A DNA stretch of 64,000 nucleotides from GCA-003244245 sp963712995 (GCA_963712995.1 CAVQKH010000012.1:124001-188000); one strand, 5' to 3'; positions 17,967 through 27,288 are shown, counted from the first letter of the stretch. Notes: generated by a model not told the origin, from the letters alone. Made by a program: numbers and translations.

Positions 17967-18264
17967 GGGCGATCACCCTGCACTTCTGTCGAACAGCGCT
18001 TGACCCTCTACCCCTCGTGAGCTGCCAGCGTTCCGGCCATGAATAAGATCTGTCAAGAACACTGACCTGGGATTGCTGAAATGCGACCGAACCGTGACAC
18101 CCGAAGGTCATCAGACGGTGATTGAACGCGCACCTACAGCGATCAACACTTCATTAGCCGGGCCCGAAAATGGGCTTTTCTGCCATATTTCATCGATATG
18201 AGAAGCCAGCGCATCGCATTAATACAGAACTCCGTACCAGTCTGGACGATGACCTGGCGTGTTA
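17967..18264. other. intergenic, no gene seen
   Basis: About 300 bases of comparatively AT-rich DNA between the ZIP start and the APC permease stop. I see no supported coding frame. A weak GCCC/GGGC hairpin followed by TTTT on the + strand at 18162-18179 has no upstream gene in the right orientation. The ZIP promoter presumably lies near 17990-18060. Confidence 0.6.
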
Positions 18265-19638
18265 TTACCGGGACAGGGTCGCCGGATCCAACTCGCGCTT
18301 GCCCACGAACAGTCTGTTGACCAGCCAGAGCAGGACACCCACCGTCAGCAGCACGCCGGCGAGCAGGTAATTGGCCGGGTCACGGCCGGACAACGGGGTT
18401 GCCAGGAAGGCACACAGCAGGGCCCCGAGCCACGGACTCCAGGCCGGGGCGCGGAAGTGCTCGTGCCCGACCGGCTTGCGGCGCAGCACCAGGCAGGCGA
18501 TGTTGACCAGGGTGAAGACGGCGAGCAACAACAGCGAGGTGGTGCCGGCCAGCCCGGCCAGCGGGACGAAACTGACCAGGACCACGGCGATCGCGCTGGT
18601 GAACACGATCGATATCCACGGGGTGCGCCGGGTCGGGTGGACCGAACCCAGAAACCGCGGCACGATCTGCTCGCGGGCCATGCCGTAGACCAGCCTGCTG
18701 GCCATCAGCATGTTGATCAGCGCCGAGTTGATGACAGCGAAGAGGCCGATGACGGCGAACAGGCCGAGCGGGAAGTTGGGGGCCCCCACCCTGACGACCT
18801 CGAGCAGCGCGCCGCTCTGCAGGGTGGCCAGCCGGTCAGCCGGTACCAGCAGCGACGAGGTGATCGCGACCAGCACGTAGATCAACCCAGCGGCGCCCAT
18901 ACCGAGCAGCATCGCCCGCGGGAAGATCTTGGACGGGTTCTTGCACTCCTCGGCCATGTTCACCGAGTCCTCGAAACCGACCATCGCGAAAAAGGCCAGC
19001 GCGGTGGCCGAGGTGATCGCCAGCAGCACACCGGAGTCCGCGGTGTCGATCTGGGTCAACCGGGACGGATCGCCCTGGCCCGAGCCGACCGCATAGACGC
19101 CGATCGCAATGATGATCAGTAGTCCGGACAGTTCGATGCAGGTGAGCACCACGTTGGCCTTGAGCGAGTCACCGACGCCGCGGAAATTGATCAGCGCGAG
19201 CAGCAGGATGAAGGTGATCGCAACCGCCCAGGTGGGCAGCGTGACGAACTCCTTGAGGTAGGTCTTGCCGAAGGCCACCGCGGCCGAGGATGCGCTGGTG
19301 ATACCCGAACTCATCACGGTGAAGGCGACGATGAAGGTCAAGAACGGGATCCCGAACGCCTGGTTGGCATACAGTGCGGCCCCGGCCGCCTTGGGGTACT
19401 TGCCAACCAGTTCCAGGTAGCTGAACGCGGTCAGAAAGGCCACCAGGAAGGCGCCGACGAACGGCACCCACAACGCACCGCCGATCTGTCCCGCCACGCT
19501 GCCGGTCAGCGCGTAGATCCCGGTACCCAGGATGTCGCCGAGCACGAAGAAGAACAGCAGCTTCGGACCGATCACCCGTTTGAGCTCGGTCTGGACCTCA
19601 CCCTCCGCAGCCCTACCCGGTGCCGCCGTCTCGCTCAT
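18265..19638 (-). CDS. APC-superfamily amino-acid permease
   Basis: 457 residues with twelve predicted membrane helices. The first helix has the APC helix-break motif (LLFFFVLGDILGTGIYALTG), and helix 6 carries FFAMVGFEDSVNMAEECKNP, a form of the GFE/D-E-NP amine-substrate motif of amino-acid transporters. The cytoplasmic loop SVHPTRRTPW is the usual position-8 loop. Substrate cannot be read from sequence. The start is complicated by a 17-bp tandem duplication that repeats the first five codons (see 19628-19661). Confidence 0.9.
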   Translation of the reverse strand: MSETAAPGRAAEGEVQTELKRVIGPKLLFFFVLGDILGTGIYALTGSVAGQIGGALWVPFVGAFLVAFLTAFSYLELVGKYPKAAGAALYANQAFGIPFLTFIVAFTVMSSGITSASSAAVAFGKTYLKEFVTLPTWAVAITFILLLALINFRGVGDSLKANVVLTCIELSGLLIIIAIGVYAVGSGQGDPSRLTQIDTADSGVLLAITSATALAFFAMVGFEDSVNMAEECKNPSKIFPRAMLLGMGAAGLIYVLVAITSSLLVPADRLATLQSGALLEVVRVGAPNFPLGLFAVIGLFAVINSALINMLMASRLVYGMAREQIVPRFLGSVHPTRRTPWISIVFTSAIAVVLVSFVPLAGLAGTTSLLLLAVFTLVNIACLVLRRKPVGHEHFRAPAWSPWLGALLCAFLATPLSGRDPANYLLAGVLLTVGVLLWLVNRLFVGKRELDPATLSR

Positions 19639-19661
19639 GAACCCGTCTCGCTCATGAACCC
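19628..19661. repeat. 17-bp tandem duplication over the permease start codon
   Basis: GTCTCGCTCATGAACCC occurs twice in perfect tandem (19628-19644, 19645-19661), with a partial third copy at 19664-19677. On the minus strand each copy contains ATGAGCGAGAC. The upstream ATG opens a six-codon frame (MSETGS) whose TGA overlaps the permease ATG as ATGA. The 17-base period puts the two starts out of frame with each other. Confidence 0.9.
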
Positions 19662-19780
19662 CGCCTCTCGCTCATCAACACAGTGTGACCCTCGTCGGGG
19701 CGACACGCCCAGACGGCTCGTGCCGATCTCGCTTGTCTGGTACTTGTTCAGTACGGGTGGTGATACATCATGGACGTCCG

Positions 19781-20677
19781 ATGAGCCACGACGAGCGACT
19801 ACGCCGGCCCGCCCGGCAGGACGGGAGGCCACCGTCGCCTACAGCGGATCGAACCGAACCTCCCACCGCAGCTCAGCGCCGCCGTTGGCTGACCCCGCGC
19901 CTGGTGTCGTTGACGTTGACGATCGTCCTGCTCGGTACCGGCGCGGGGGTGCTCGGCGCGCTGGTCCTACCGAGAACCTACGGAGCGCGCGCGGAGGTGC
20001 TCTACTCCATCAGCGTGGCCGATCAGGGCGGCGATCCTCTCAAGCAGGATCGCCAACTGGCCACCCAGCTGGTGTTGCTGAAGAACCGAGCCGTGCTCGA
20101 ACCCATCGCGCAGAAACAAGGCCGGCCGTTCAAGGACCTCGACAAGGAGGTCAGCGCCTCGGTCGTGGGGAACAGCAACGTCATCCAGGTCGAGGTCCAC
20201 GGGGCCAGCGAGCAGGCCGCAGTGCAGACACTGCAGGCCGTCGTGGATGGCTACCTGGTGCTGGCCGGCCAACCCAGCGGGGTGGCCCGAAACCTCGGCA
20301 CTCAGCTGACCCAGGCCCGCCAGAACACCGCGACACTCCAGACCCGGGTCCAGCAGCTGGTGCCCGAGGTGTTGGCCGGAACCACTCCCCAGACCACGCT
20401 CGACGACACCCGGGCCCAGCTCGCCACATCCCTGGAATGGGAGAAGACGCTCCAGGCCCGGATCGACGAGGTCCAGCTCACCGGTCAGACGGGATCGGCG
20501 GCCCAGGTGCTGACGCCACCGTATGCGCTGCCCGAACCGACCATCCCGCGCTGGCTGAGCTCAGCAGGTCTGGGCATGCTGATCGGATTGATCGTGGCCG
20601 CCGTGATGCTGGCGATCGGTGCCCTGCGGGCAACAGCGCGGGACGCAGGTACGGTCAATCCACAACGCAGCCGGTAG
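19781..20677 (+). CDS. Wzz-like chain-length/polysaccharide co-polymerase protein
   Basis: 298 residues from ATG 19781. A disordered N-terminus precedes helix 1 (LVSLTLTIVLLGTGAGVLGA), followed directly by the Wzz entry VLPRTYGARAEVLYSISVAD. A long helical periplasm-equivalent region follows (QLATQLVLLKNRAVLEPIAQ, LGTQLTQARQNTATLQTRVQ), and a second membrane helix near the C-terminus (GLGMLIGLIVAAVMLAIGAL) after PEPTIPRWLSS, in the place of the Pro-rich Wzz motif. These proteins set the length of exported polysaccharide. No kinase domain is attached and no polysaccharide genes are adjacent. Confidence 0.75.
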   Translation: MSHDERLRRPARQDGRPPSPTADRTEPPTAAQRRRWLTPRLVSLTLTIVLLGTGAGVLGALVLPRTYGARAEVLYSISVADQGGDPLKQDRQLATQLVLLKNRAVLEPIAQKQGRPFKDLDKEVSASVVGNSNVIQVEVHGASEQAAVQTLQAVVDGYLVLAGQPSGVARNLGTQLTQARQNTATLQTRVQQLVPEVLAGTTPQTTLDDTRAQLATSLEWEKTLQARIDEVQLTGQTGSAAQVLTPPYALPEPTIPRWLSSAGLGMLIGLIVAAVMLAIGALRATARDAGTVNPQRSR

Positions 20678-20722
20678 GGCAGGTGGCGCGGACTCGGTCG
20701 AGCAGCAGGAACGGTCTCTATT

Positions 20723-21541
20723 GTGAATAGGGTGCTGCGCGCCGGATTGGTCCTGCTGGTCACCCTGGTCGCGGTGCCCACCGCGCTGCTGTGGGTGCTG
20801 CAGCGCCGCTTGATCTACTTTCCGGACCCCGCCGTCCCGCCCGCCGGTAGCATGCTGCCCGGGGCGCAGGAGATCACGTTACGGACTGAGGACGGGCTGA
20901 CGCTCCGCGCCTGGCACGTCGCACCGACCGGCACCGGCCGCGGCATCACCGTACTGGTCATGCCGGGCAACGCCGGCTCCCGCGTGCTGCGGGCCCCGCT
21001 GGCACGTCGACTGGCCGCCAAGGGGTTCGCTGTCCTGCTCCTGGACTACCGTGGATACGGCGGCAACCCCGGCAAACCCTCGGAGCGCGGGCTGATCACC
21101 GACGCGCGCGCCGCGTGCGCCTACCTCGCTGATCACGGTGTGCCGGCGCCACGCCTGATCTATTTCGGGGAGAGCCTAGGTGCAGCAGTGGCCACCCGAC
21201 TCGCCACCGAGCAGCCACCCGGAGGGCTCGTGCTGCGCTCGCCGTTCACCAACCTCGCCGCCGTGGGCTCCCGGCACTACCCGCTGCTGCCGGTCCGGCT
21301 GCTACTCCGAGACCGCTTCCCGGTGACCGAGCTGATCAGCCGGGTTCGGGTGCCTACGACGGTGATCTACGGCTCCGCCGACACGATCGTGCCCCCGGAG
21401 CACAGCGCGGCAGTGGCCGCCGCTGCGGGCGGCCCGGTGCGCGCGGTCGAAGTGGCCGGCGCGGACCACAACGACGCCGCGCTATTGGAGGGCAACGAGC
21501 TGGTCGCCGCCGTGCTCGAGCTCGCTGCGTCCCTCCCCTGA
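20723..21541 (+). CDS. membrane-anchored alpha/beta hydrolase (Bem46/ABHD-like)
   Basis: 272 residues. One N-terminal membrane helix (RVLRAGLVLLVTLVAVPTAL) is followed by the Bem46-type start LQRRLIYFPDP. The nucleophile elbow is YFGESLGAAVA (Ser), the acid is in VIYGSADTIVP (Asp) and the base in AGADHND (His). PGNAGSR and LLLDYRGYGGNPGKPSE form the oxyanion and cap regions typical of the group. The substrate is unknown. It follows the Wzz-like gene by 45 bases in the same direction. Confidence 0.88.
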   Translation: MNRVLRAGLVLLVTLVAVPTALLWVLQRRLIYFPDPAVPPAGSMLPGAQEITLRTEDGLTLRAWHVAPTGTGRGITVLVMPGNAGSRVLRAPLARRLAAKGFAVLLLDYRGYGGNPGKPSERGLITDARAACAYLADHGVPAPRLIYFGESLGAAVATRLATEQPPGGLVLRSPFTNLAAVGSRHYPLLPVRLLLRDRFPVTELISRVRVPTTVIYGSADTIVPPEHSAAVAAAAGGPVRAVEVAGADHNDAALLEGNELVAAVLELAASLP

Positions 21542-21571
21542 TGGGCCCCCTGATGGGCCGCGAGCATCGGG

Positions 21572-22051
21572 TCAGGCCGGATTCCGATCAGCAGCCCGCA
21601 GCAGCTCCGCAATATCGATCTTGCTCATGCCCAGCATGGCCTGGAAAGCCCGCTGCCCCCGGCCTGAGTCAGGGCCCTCTACCAGCTCCAGGAGCACGGT
21701 CGGCACGACCTGCCACGAAACGCCGAACCGGTCCTTGAGCCACCCGCACGGACCCTGCTCCCCTGCCTCGGACAGCCGGTTCCAGTAATAGTCGACCTCG
21801 TCCTGATCGGCGCAGTGGATCTGGAAGGAGATGGCCTCACTGAAGGTGAACTGCGGCCCGCCGTTGAGCCCGACGAACTGCTGCCCGTCCAGGCTGAAAC
21901 TGACGGTCATGACGCTGCCCTCGGGCCCAGGCGTTCCGGGCCCGTAGCGAGTCACCCCAAGAATCTCGGACTGCGGAAAGATGGTGATGTAGTGCGCTGC
22001 TGCCTGCTCGGCCTGCCCGTCGAACCACAGGCATGGGACGGTCTTGGGCAT
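21572..22051 (-). CDS. VOC-family PhnB/YjdN-like protein
   Basis: 159 residues, the normal length of the PhnB-like vicinal oxygen chelate proteins often annotated as 3-demethylubiquinone methyltransferase-like. Typical elements are CLWFDGQAEQAAAHYITIFP, GSVMTVSFSLDGQQFVGLNG, FQIHCADQDEVDYYWNRLSE and CGWLKDRFGVSWQVVP. A GAGAGGATG stretch precedes the start. No partner gene suggests the substrate. Confidence 0.88.
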   Translation of the reverse strand: MPKTVPCLWFDGQAEQAAAHYITIFPQSEILGVTRYGPGTPGPEGSVMTVSFSLDGQQFVGLNGGPQFTFSEAISFQIHCADQDEVDYYWNRLSEAGEQGPCGWLKDRFGVSWQVVPTVLLELVEGPDSGRGQRAFQAMLGMSKIDIAELLRAADRNPA

Positions 22052-22318
22052 CGGTCATCCTCTCTCGCCCCGGGAACGTTCCCGGATGAAGAACAAGACC
22101 GTGCCCGTGCCCGGAACTCATCGGCGTCACGCATGGGAAAGCCCAGTGACGCTGCCGGGTCGGGGGTCCAACAGCATCACGGGGCTCGCTCTCCCTATCG
22201 TCGCGACCTACGGCGGCGTTTCAGACCTTCCCACGATTCACCAGTCAGTGTGGACACACCCTGTTCGACTACGGAGAGCAACCGGTTGCCACGGAGTGAG
22301 AGTCCGCTCCGCGTGCTT

Positions 22319-22537
22319 GTCCAGCACGAGCCCGCTGCTGCGAGCGTAGAAGGCGGGGAAGTGCCGGGTGCCGAGCCCCACGACCGGGACGCCCAACGTC
22401 TCGAGCGCCTCCAGCGTTCTCGGAAGGTCAAGAATGCTCTTCGCGCCGGCCGCGATCACACTCGACTCCAGCGCCACGACCGGATGACCGTCGGCGAGCG
22501 CCGCGCGGATGTCTTCGCGGATGCCGATAAAATCCAC
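22319..22537 (-). pseudogene. pseudouridine-5'-phosphate glycosidase (psuG) remnant with internal deletion
   Basis: The frame reads IREDIRAALADGHPVVALES, the N-terminus of PsuG, and then passes directly to AGAKSILDLPRTLEALETLG and VPVVGLGTRHFPAFYARSSG, which belong to the last third of PsuG. Intact PsuG has roughly 130-150 residues between VALEST and AGVKSILD, including the catalytic lysine and metal-site residues, so the middle is missing. The fusion remains in frame, but the product cannot be a working glycosidase. Upstream and downstream extensions of the frame are not PsuG-like. Confidence 0.7.
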
Positions 22538-22608
22538 AGGGGCATTCTGCCAGGCCAGGCGGGCCAAAAGGCTGTCGCAAACCGCCGTGCCGGTGGGCCA
22601 CCGGCGAT

Positions 22609-22845
22609 TTAGTTCAGGCTGCTCAGATCCGCCGATCGCCCTTGCAGGCTGTCGAGGGGGCGATCGGCGGAGGAGGCGAAATGCTGAGCCTCGGCGGCGA
22701 TAGTGACCTCGTCCTGCCACCGTGCCGCTGCATCGAAGAGGTCATCGGCCGTCATCTCCATGAACTGCTCGTGCGTGATCCCCATCGTCGCGAGTAGATC
22801 ATCAAGGCGAGGTTTATGGGTGGCGGACGGAAGGTTCTGGGTCAT
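22609..22845 (-). CDS. small acidic hypothetical protein
   Basis: 78 residues with a strong AAAGGAG seven bases before the ATG (revcomp of 22845-22859). The sequence MTQNLPSATHKPRLDDLLAT, GITHEQFMEMTADDLFDAAA is helical and acidic and ends LQGRSADLSSLN. No signal peptide or metal motif is seen and I cannot name the family. The good ribosome-binding site is the main evidence. Confidence 0.6.
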   Translation of the reverse strand: MTQNLPSATHKPRLDDLLATMGITHEQFMEMTADDLFDAAARWQDEVTIAAEAQHFASSADRPLDSLQGRSADLSSLN

Positions 22846-23044
22846 AGTGATCTCCTTTGTATTATTTACTGTGCGTCATGTAGATGTCACGCACCGTGGC
22901 GCCGGCCAAACCGAGCCAAACCGAAGGTGACAGCGGCTGGGCGACCCGTGCAGCGGGTGCATGCCGAATAGCGACCGGAAGTAAACCATGGCCGCCTAAC
23001 CCGACGGCGGCGCGGCATCCTCCCGAGCCACCGTGGTCAGGAAA

Positions 23045-23716
23045 TCAGCCTCGGCGGCCCATCGACGCCACCAGCTCCACGGTGATCTCATCGAGCGAGT
23101 CCACGACGACGTCGGCGAGCGCAAGCGCATCCTCCGATGGCGGAAAAGCCGCATGGGGGACGGCGAGCACCCTCAGTCCGGCGGCAGCGGCCGACCGCAG
23201 TCCGTTGCTTGAATCCTCGATCGCTAACACCTGCGAAGGGTCCACGCCCAGCCGCTGCACCACGCTCTGATACACCACAGGCGAGGGCTTTCCCGCCGCC
23301 ACCTCCTCCGTGGAGACGCTGACCTGAAACCGCTGCGCCAACCCAGCCGACTCCAACACGGTATCGATCAGCCGCCGCGGCGAGGACGACGCGAGCCCGA
23401 GCGGCCAGCGGTGCCCCAGCCGCTCGACCACCTCGACCGCACCCAGGAGCAGAGGGAGCCGCGCGTCGTACTGAGCGGCCATCCGGGCGATCACGGTGGC
23501 CGCCACCTGCTCCGGCTCGGCGGGGATGCCCACCGCATCAATCAGGTACGCCGACCACTCCGCCGTGCTCATGCCCTGCATCGCTCGGGTCGCCTCCGCG
23601 GGCCAGGGCCGGCCGGCTTCGGCGGCAACACCGCGGCGAACAACGTCCCACAACCCCTCCGAATCCACCAGCACGCCGTCGAGGTCGAAGACCACCGCCT
23701 GCATGTCCCCAGCCAT
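23045..23716 (-). CDS. HAD-superfamily phosphatase, beta-phosphoglucomutase-like
   Basis: About 223 residues. HAD motif I is AVVFDLDGVLVDSE (nucleophile and acid Asp), motif II is LGLASSSPRRL, motif III is the Lys in EEVAAGKPSP, and motif IV is LAIEDSSNGLRSAAAAG. The cap insertion after motif I (WDVVRRGVAAEAGRPW) marks subfamily I with a helical cap, as in beta-phosphoglucomutase and sugar phosphatases. Several starts are possible (23719, 23716, 23704); GGAGG supports 23716. A partial copy of its central part lies at 25.6 kb. Confidence 0.9.
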   Translation of the reverse strand: MAGDMQAVVFDLDGVLVDSEGLWDVVRRGVAAEAGRPWPAEATRAMQGMSTAEWSAYLIDAVGIPAEPEQVAATVIARMAAQYDARLPLLLGAVEVVERLGHRWPLGLASSSPRRLIDTVLESAGLAQRFQVSVSTEEVAAGKPSPVVYQSVVQRLGVDPSQVLAIEDSSNGLRSAAAAGLRVLAVPHAAFPPSEDALALADVVVDSLDEITVELVASMGRRG

Positions 23717-23995
23717 CATGCCTCCGCGAGCCGCCTCCGACGGGTTCCGCATCGATTCTCACCACACGGCTCCCCATCAGCCCGCTTCGGGGTCGTCGAG
23801 CGGGCTGGGCGGGAGGCAATCGACGGTGGATCACCTGGTCCGGCGTAAACCGGTGGCGTCCGGGTAGGCTGGGCACCGAAGGGGAGTAGCCCCCTAACCG
23901 GGTAGTCGACATGCTGGGAACAGTGTTCCCCGGCTCCCGGGCCCGCATCGTTAGTGGCTGTGGGTGGGCGAGACCTTCGATCCAGTAGGCGAATC

Positions 23996-25132
23996 ATGCC
24001 GTGGGTCGAGGTCGTCAGGGTGGCAAAGACCCGTCTCCTCCGCGGTGCGGGGAGGAGTGCCGTGGTCCACGTCTTTCTGCTGCTGGGGTGTGCCCTGGTC
24101 ATCTACCTGGCGTGCGAATGGTTCATCAACGCTGTCGAGTGGCTGGGAATGCAGCTCAATGTCGGCCCGATCGCTGTGGGCACCGTCCTGGCCGCGGTCG
24201 GTACCGCTCTCCCGGAAAGCGTCGTGACCCTGGTTGCGGTCACCTCCGATGGGGGCCCGTATGACGCCGACATCGGCGTTGGAGCCGCGATGGGCGGTCC
24301 GCTGGTGGTGGGAACCATCGCCTACGCCGTGGTCGGCGCCACGCTCCTGGCGAGCCGGCGGGCGGGCCGCTGCCCGGCTGCGACGCCCGTGCACCGGAGC
24401 GACCACCTTGATGATCATTTTTCCGGTGCCGCTGCCGAGCCGGACGCCGGGAATACGGGGTTGGTCGGGGTGGACACCCGGCGCCTCGCCCGTGACCAAA
24501 GCTGGTTTCTGGCCATCTTCGTCGTCAAGGTCACCCTCGGCTTCCTCGCGTTCTCGATCAAACCATGGCTCGGGCTGGTGTTCTTCGCGGTGTATGGGCT
24601 GTACTTCTGGCGGGAGCTACGCTGGGACACGCTGGCCCCCACATCCGAGTTGGCACCGCTGAAGCTTCAGCCGCGACGCGCTGTGCCCACGCGTATCGCG
24701 GTAGCAGCGCAGACACTCGGGACGCTCGTGCTGATCTTCGCCGCATCGCAGCTGTTCGTCCGCCAACTCGACTGGGCCGGTCCCGCTCTCGGGCTGTCCC
24801 CGGTGGTCGCCGCGTTGCTACTGGCCCCAGTCGCCACCGAGCTACCCGAGATCATGAACGCCCTGATCTGGGCGCGGCAGGGCAAGACTCAGCTGGCGTT
24901 GGCCAACATCTCCGGTGCCATGATGATCCAGGCCACCATTCCCTCCGGGCTGGGTCTGCTGTACACCCCGTGGAGGTTCAGCACTGCCTTGCTCCTCGCC
25001 GGTGTTGCGACCGCCACCGTGGTCACCTATCTCCTGGTGCTGCTCCGCACCCGGCGGCTCAATCCCTGGCGGCTCACCGCCGCCGCGTCGTTCTACATCG
25101 CCTTCGCCCTCGCCCTGGCCCTCACCACCTGA
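23996..25132 (+). CDS. CaCA-family Na+/Ca2+ (cation) exchanger
   Basis: About 378 residues with ten membrane segments in two inverted halves. The two alpha-repeat signatures are AVGTALPESVVTLVAVTSDG in the first half and APVATELPEIMNALIWARQG, then LALANISGAM in the second, with the essential acidic residues present. The central cytoplasmic loop (GRCPAATPVHRSDHLDDHFS) is hydrophilic and His/Asp-rich. The family swaps Ca2+ or related cations for Na+ or H+ across the cytoplasmic membrane. The start is uncertain; 23996 is used and 24062 (GTG) is possible. Confidence 0.85.
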   Translation: MPWVEVVRVAKTRLLRGAGRSAVVHVFLLLGCALVIYLACEWFINAVEWLGMQLNVGPIAVGTVLAAVGTALPESVVTLVAVTSDGGPYDADIGVGAAMGGPLVVGTIAYAVVGATLLASRRAGRCPAATPVHRSDHLDDHFSGAAAEPDAGNTGLVGVDTRRLARDQSWFLAIFVVKVTLGFLAFSIKPWLGLVFFAVYGLYFWRELRWDTLAPTSELAPLKLQPRRAVPTRIAVAAQTLGTLVLIFAASQLFVRQLDWAGPALGLSPVVAALLLAPVATELPEIMNALIWARQGKTQLALANISGAMMIQATIPSGLGLLYTPWRFSTALLLAGVATATVVTYLLVLLRTRRLNPWRLTAAASFYIAFALALALTT

Positions 25133-25267
25133 TCGCTTTACCGTCGCCCGAGCCGGCAACGTCGCCGGCATCGACATCCTTCCTGGTCCTGGCCAGCCGG
25201 CTGGCTGGGGCGTCGGCGCGTCCCTCAAACCGGTCCCGAACAGGGGTTGCCCACTCGATCGACTGGA

Positions 25268-25486
25268 TCACGGAGCAAACGACGGGACATCTCGGCCTTC
25301 AACGTAATAATCCGACCAGCCCGAGCGCCGGCACTCAGCGCACATGGTGCCCTCATGCGAGCAAGCATCCGGAGCAACGATCGGAACCGCCTTCCACACT
25401 GCCAAATCAGGCAGAGGTTCTCCCGCAGATGCGGGAGCAAGCGGATCGCCGCGCCACAGCACACGCACCACATCGCCCAACTCACT
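25268..25486 (-). CDS. small protein with His/Cys cluster
   Basis: 72 residues from an ATG preceded by GGGAGG (spacing six). The sequence MSELGDVVRVLWRGDPLAPA, AVWKAVPIVAPDACSHEGTM then CAECRRSGWSDYYVEG has C-x-H-x5-C-x2-C spacing that could bind zinc. No function known to me. It ends close to the CaCA stop, convergent. Confidence 0.6.
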   Translation of the reverse strand, partial: SELGDVVRVLWRGDPLAPASAGEPLPDLAVWKAVPIVAPDACSHEGTMCAECRRSGWSDYYVEGRDVPSFAP

Positions 25487-25623
25487 CATCGCCGCCTCCC
25501 AACAGCTCGTTCCACCACGATTTCGAAGGTCGTCAAGATCCACGCGGCTTCGCCGTCCCGGTAGGATTGTAAGGATCTCGCGGGGTTCAGTGTGGTGATT
25601 CCGGTCTTTGCGGCACTGCCGTG

Positions 25624-25758
25624 AAACCCTCGACCGCACCCGGGAGCAGAGGGAGCCGCGCGTCGCACTGAGCGGCCACCCGGGCGACGACGGTGGCCGC
25701 CACCTGCTCCGGCTCGGCGGGGATGCCCACCGCATCAATCAGGTACGCCGACGAGTCC
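25624..25758 (-). pseudogene. partial duplicate of the HAD phosphatase gene
   Basis: This stretch is about 95% identical to part of the HAD gene (about 23427-23560): both translate SAYLIDAVGIPAEPEQVAAT followed by ARLPLL(L/P)GAVE. Motifs I, III and IV are absent and the flanks are unrelated. It is a fragment of about 130 bp left by a duplication. Confidence 0.85.
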
Positions 25759-25793
25759 GAGCTCATTCTGCGAGCTCGCGACACGTAGATCGC

Positions 25794-26909
25794 TCAGGGT
25801 GCCTGTGTATTGTTTTTTTCGTTGGTCGGTAGTGTGGTGTGCATGAGTGAGACGTTGTAACGGTCGTATTGAGTCATGGTGAAATAGATGTCGGACCCGT
25901 GCGAGTCCGGGTTGAGGAAACCGCCGTAGAGGGTCGGGTACTGGCGGGAGGTGGCAACTTCAATGGGTGTGCCCCATGGTCCGGTTGGTTGCGGCGCTAG
26001 CCGGACCACAATCGCCCCACGTGGCTGGTCGAAGTACATCATCTCCCAGCTTTGGAGCGTCTGGTCGTAGCGAACCGACAGTTCGCCGACGGGTCCAGTC
26101 ATGATCGGAGTTGCGATCACACTAGCGCCCCGCTGCCAGCCTGTCCCGATCCAGTACTCATAGGCGGATACGTCGAGCAGGCGCTGATCGGGGACCCTGG
26201 CGACATAGGCATCACCGAAACGACCATTCGGGGTGGCGAAGAGGTAGACGAAGCCGTCCCGCCGAGCATAGGTGATCATCTGAAAGTTGTCATCGAAAGC
26301 CGGGGTATTGGGCCGGTACGTGCGGGGATCGGCTACCCAGTTCTGCCCGCCGTCATCGGAATACGCGATGCCGCTGTAGTTCGTGATCCACTGCCCCGGT
26401 CGCCCGAAATGGTTTACCGACATGTAGGCCAGGTAATTACGCCCACCGACGTTGACGCCGCCGGTCGGAATCTTGCTGATCTCGACGCCCTCCTGCTTGA
26501 GTGAGGGCAGCAACTCTTTGGCATGGCCCGCACGGTCGGTGACGAAGCCGGTGAACGACATACCATCGGCGGGATCGTGGTCGCCGCTGCGGGCCAGCGT
26601 GTTCGAGCGCCAATCACTAGCCGCTGGATCCCTGACCTCACTGCCGGGACCCGCCCACCCAGACCCGAATGTATCTCCGAAAGCAGTGAGGACCTGACCT
26701 TGCTCATCGGCCCACATGATCCCCAGGTCGGTGCCCTTCACCTGGTAACGCGCCTCAGTCTCGTTAAGAGACTCCGCGCCGGTGAGCACGGCAATCCGGC
26801 GGGCCTGCTCTGGCTGGGTGGCTAGGGCCGCCCTTGGCGCCACCCCCACCGTGACGCCCGCGATCACGATCCCCACCACCGCCCCCACCCAAACCCAGCG
26901 ACAGGTCAT
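25794..26909 (-). CDS. secreted DUF4185 protein
   Basis: 371 residues from ATG 26909, behind GGAGGGG. The Sec signal is MTCRWVWVGAVVGIVIAGVT, with likely cleavage after ALA in RAALATQPE. The mature part shows the DUF4185 five-bladed-propeller-like pattern: GTDLGIMWADEQGQVLTAFG, DTFGSGWAGPG, SGIAYSDDGGQNWVADPRTY, FVYLFATPNGRFGDAYVARV, WEMMYFDQPRGAIVVRLAPQ, YGGFLNPDSHGSDIYFTMTQ. Actinobacterial homologues are extracellular; enzymatic activity is not established to my knowledge. Confidence 0.85.
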   Translation of the reverse strand: MTCRWVWVGAVVGIVIAGVTVGVAPRAALATQPEQARRIAVLTGAESLNETEARYQVKGTDLGIMWADEQGQVLTAFGDTFGSGWAGPGSEVRDPAASDWRSNTLARSGDHDPADGMSFTGFVTDRAGHAKELLPSLKQEGVEISKIPTGGVNVGGRNYLAYMSVNHFGRPGQWITNYSGIAYSDDGGQNWVADPRTYRPNTPAFDDNFQMITYARRDGFVYLFATPNGRFGDAYVARVPDQRLLDVSAYEYWIGTGWQRGASVIATPIMTGPVGELSVRYDQTLQSWEMMYFDQPRGAIVVRLAPQPTGPWGTPIEVATSRQYPTLYGGFLNPDSHGSDIYFTMTQYDRYNVSLMHTTLPTNEKNNTQAP

Positions 26910-27252
26910 CAACACTTCCCCTCCCTCTGAATACGCACCGTGCAGGGTGCGACAACGCTGCGTAACAGCAAGAAGCCCCTCGCCACGGGAGCCGGTCCCC
27001 TCACCACCGACGAGCAGGCAGCGGACAGAGCTGACTTGCCCGCTATCGACACTCATCTTCGTCGAAGGGAAACCGCAGCGACCGCATCGCCGCCTCGTCG
27101 CGTTGAGTAGCCGGCCGCTGGTGCTCGGCGGCGCCGTGGTCGACAGCGTGGGGGAACAGATCCCGGGACGGTCGCGTCACCGGTCTCACGTCAGCGTCTA
27201 AGGCCGGCTGCCGCTCATCTGCCTGCCCAGCCGCGCGGAACAACCCGTCGTC
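26910..27252. other. upstream region of the DUF4185 gene, no supported gene
   Basis: A minus-strand frame (27351-27043) runs through this area and contains VTPHNQ twice because of the adjacent tandem repeat. It has no ribosome-binding site and no recognisable family, so it is not called. The DUF4185 promoter should lie near 26930-27000. Confidence 0.4.
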
Positions 27253-27288
27253 TTGGTTATGCGGTGTTACTTGGTTATGCGGTGTTAC
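27253..27288. repeat. 18-bp perfect tandem duplication
   Basis: TTGGTTATGCGGTGTTAC occurs twice head to tail. The sequence is AT-richer than its surroundings. As 18 is a multiple of three, it would be silent for frame if transcribed as coding DNA. Confidence 0.9.

Noticed and set aside
18162..18179. Factor-independent terminator (GCCC/GGGC + TTTT)
   Set aside because: Only four base pairs in the stem, and no + strand gene ends upstream within reach.
17025..19122. Open frames antisense to the ZIP and APC genes (331 and 287 residues)
   Set aside because: Shadows of membrane-protein genes; Gln/Gly/Arg-rich without recognisable domain or start signal.
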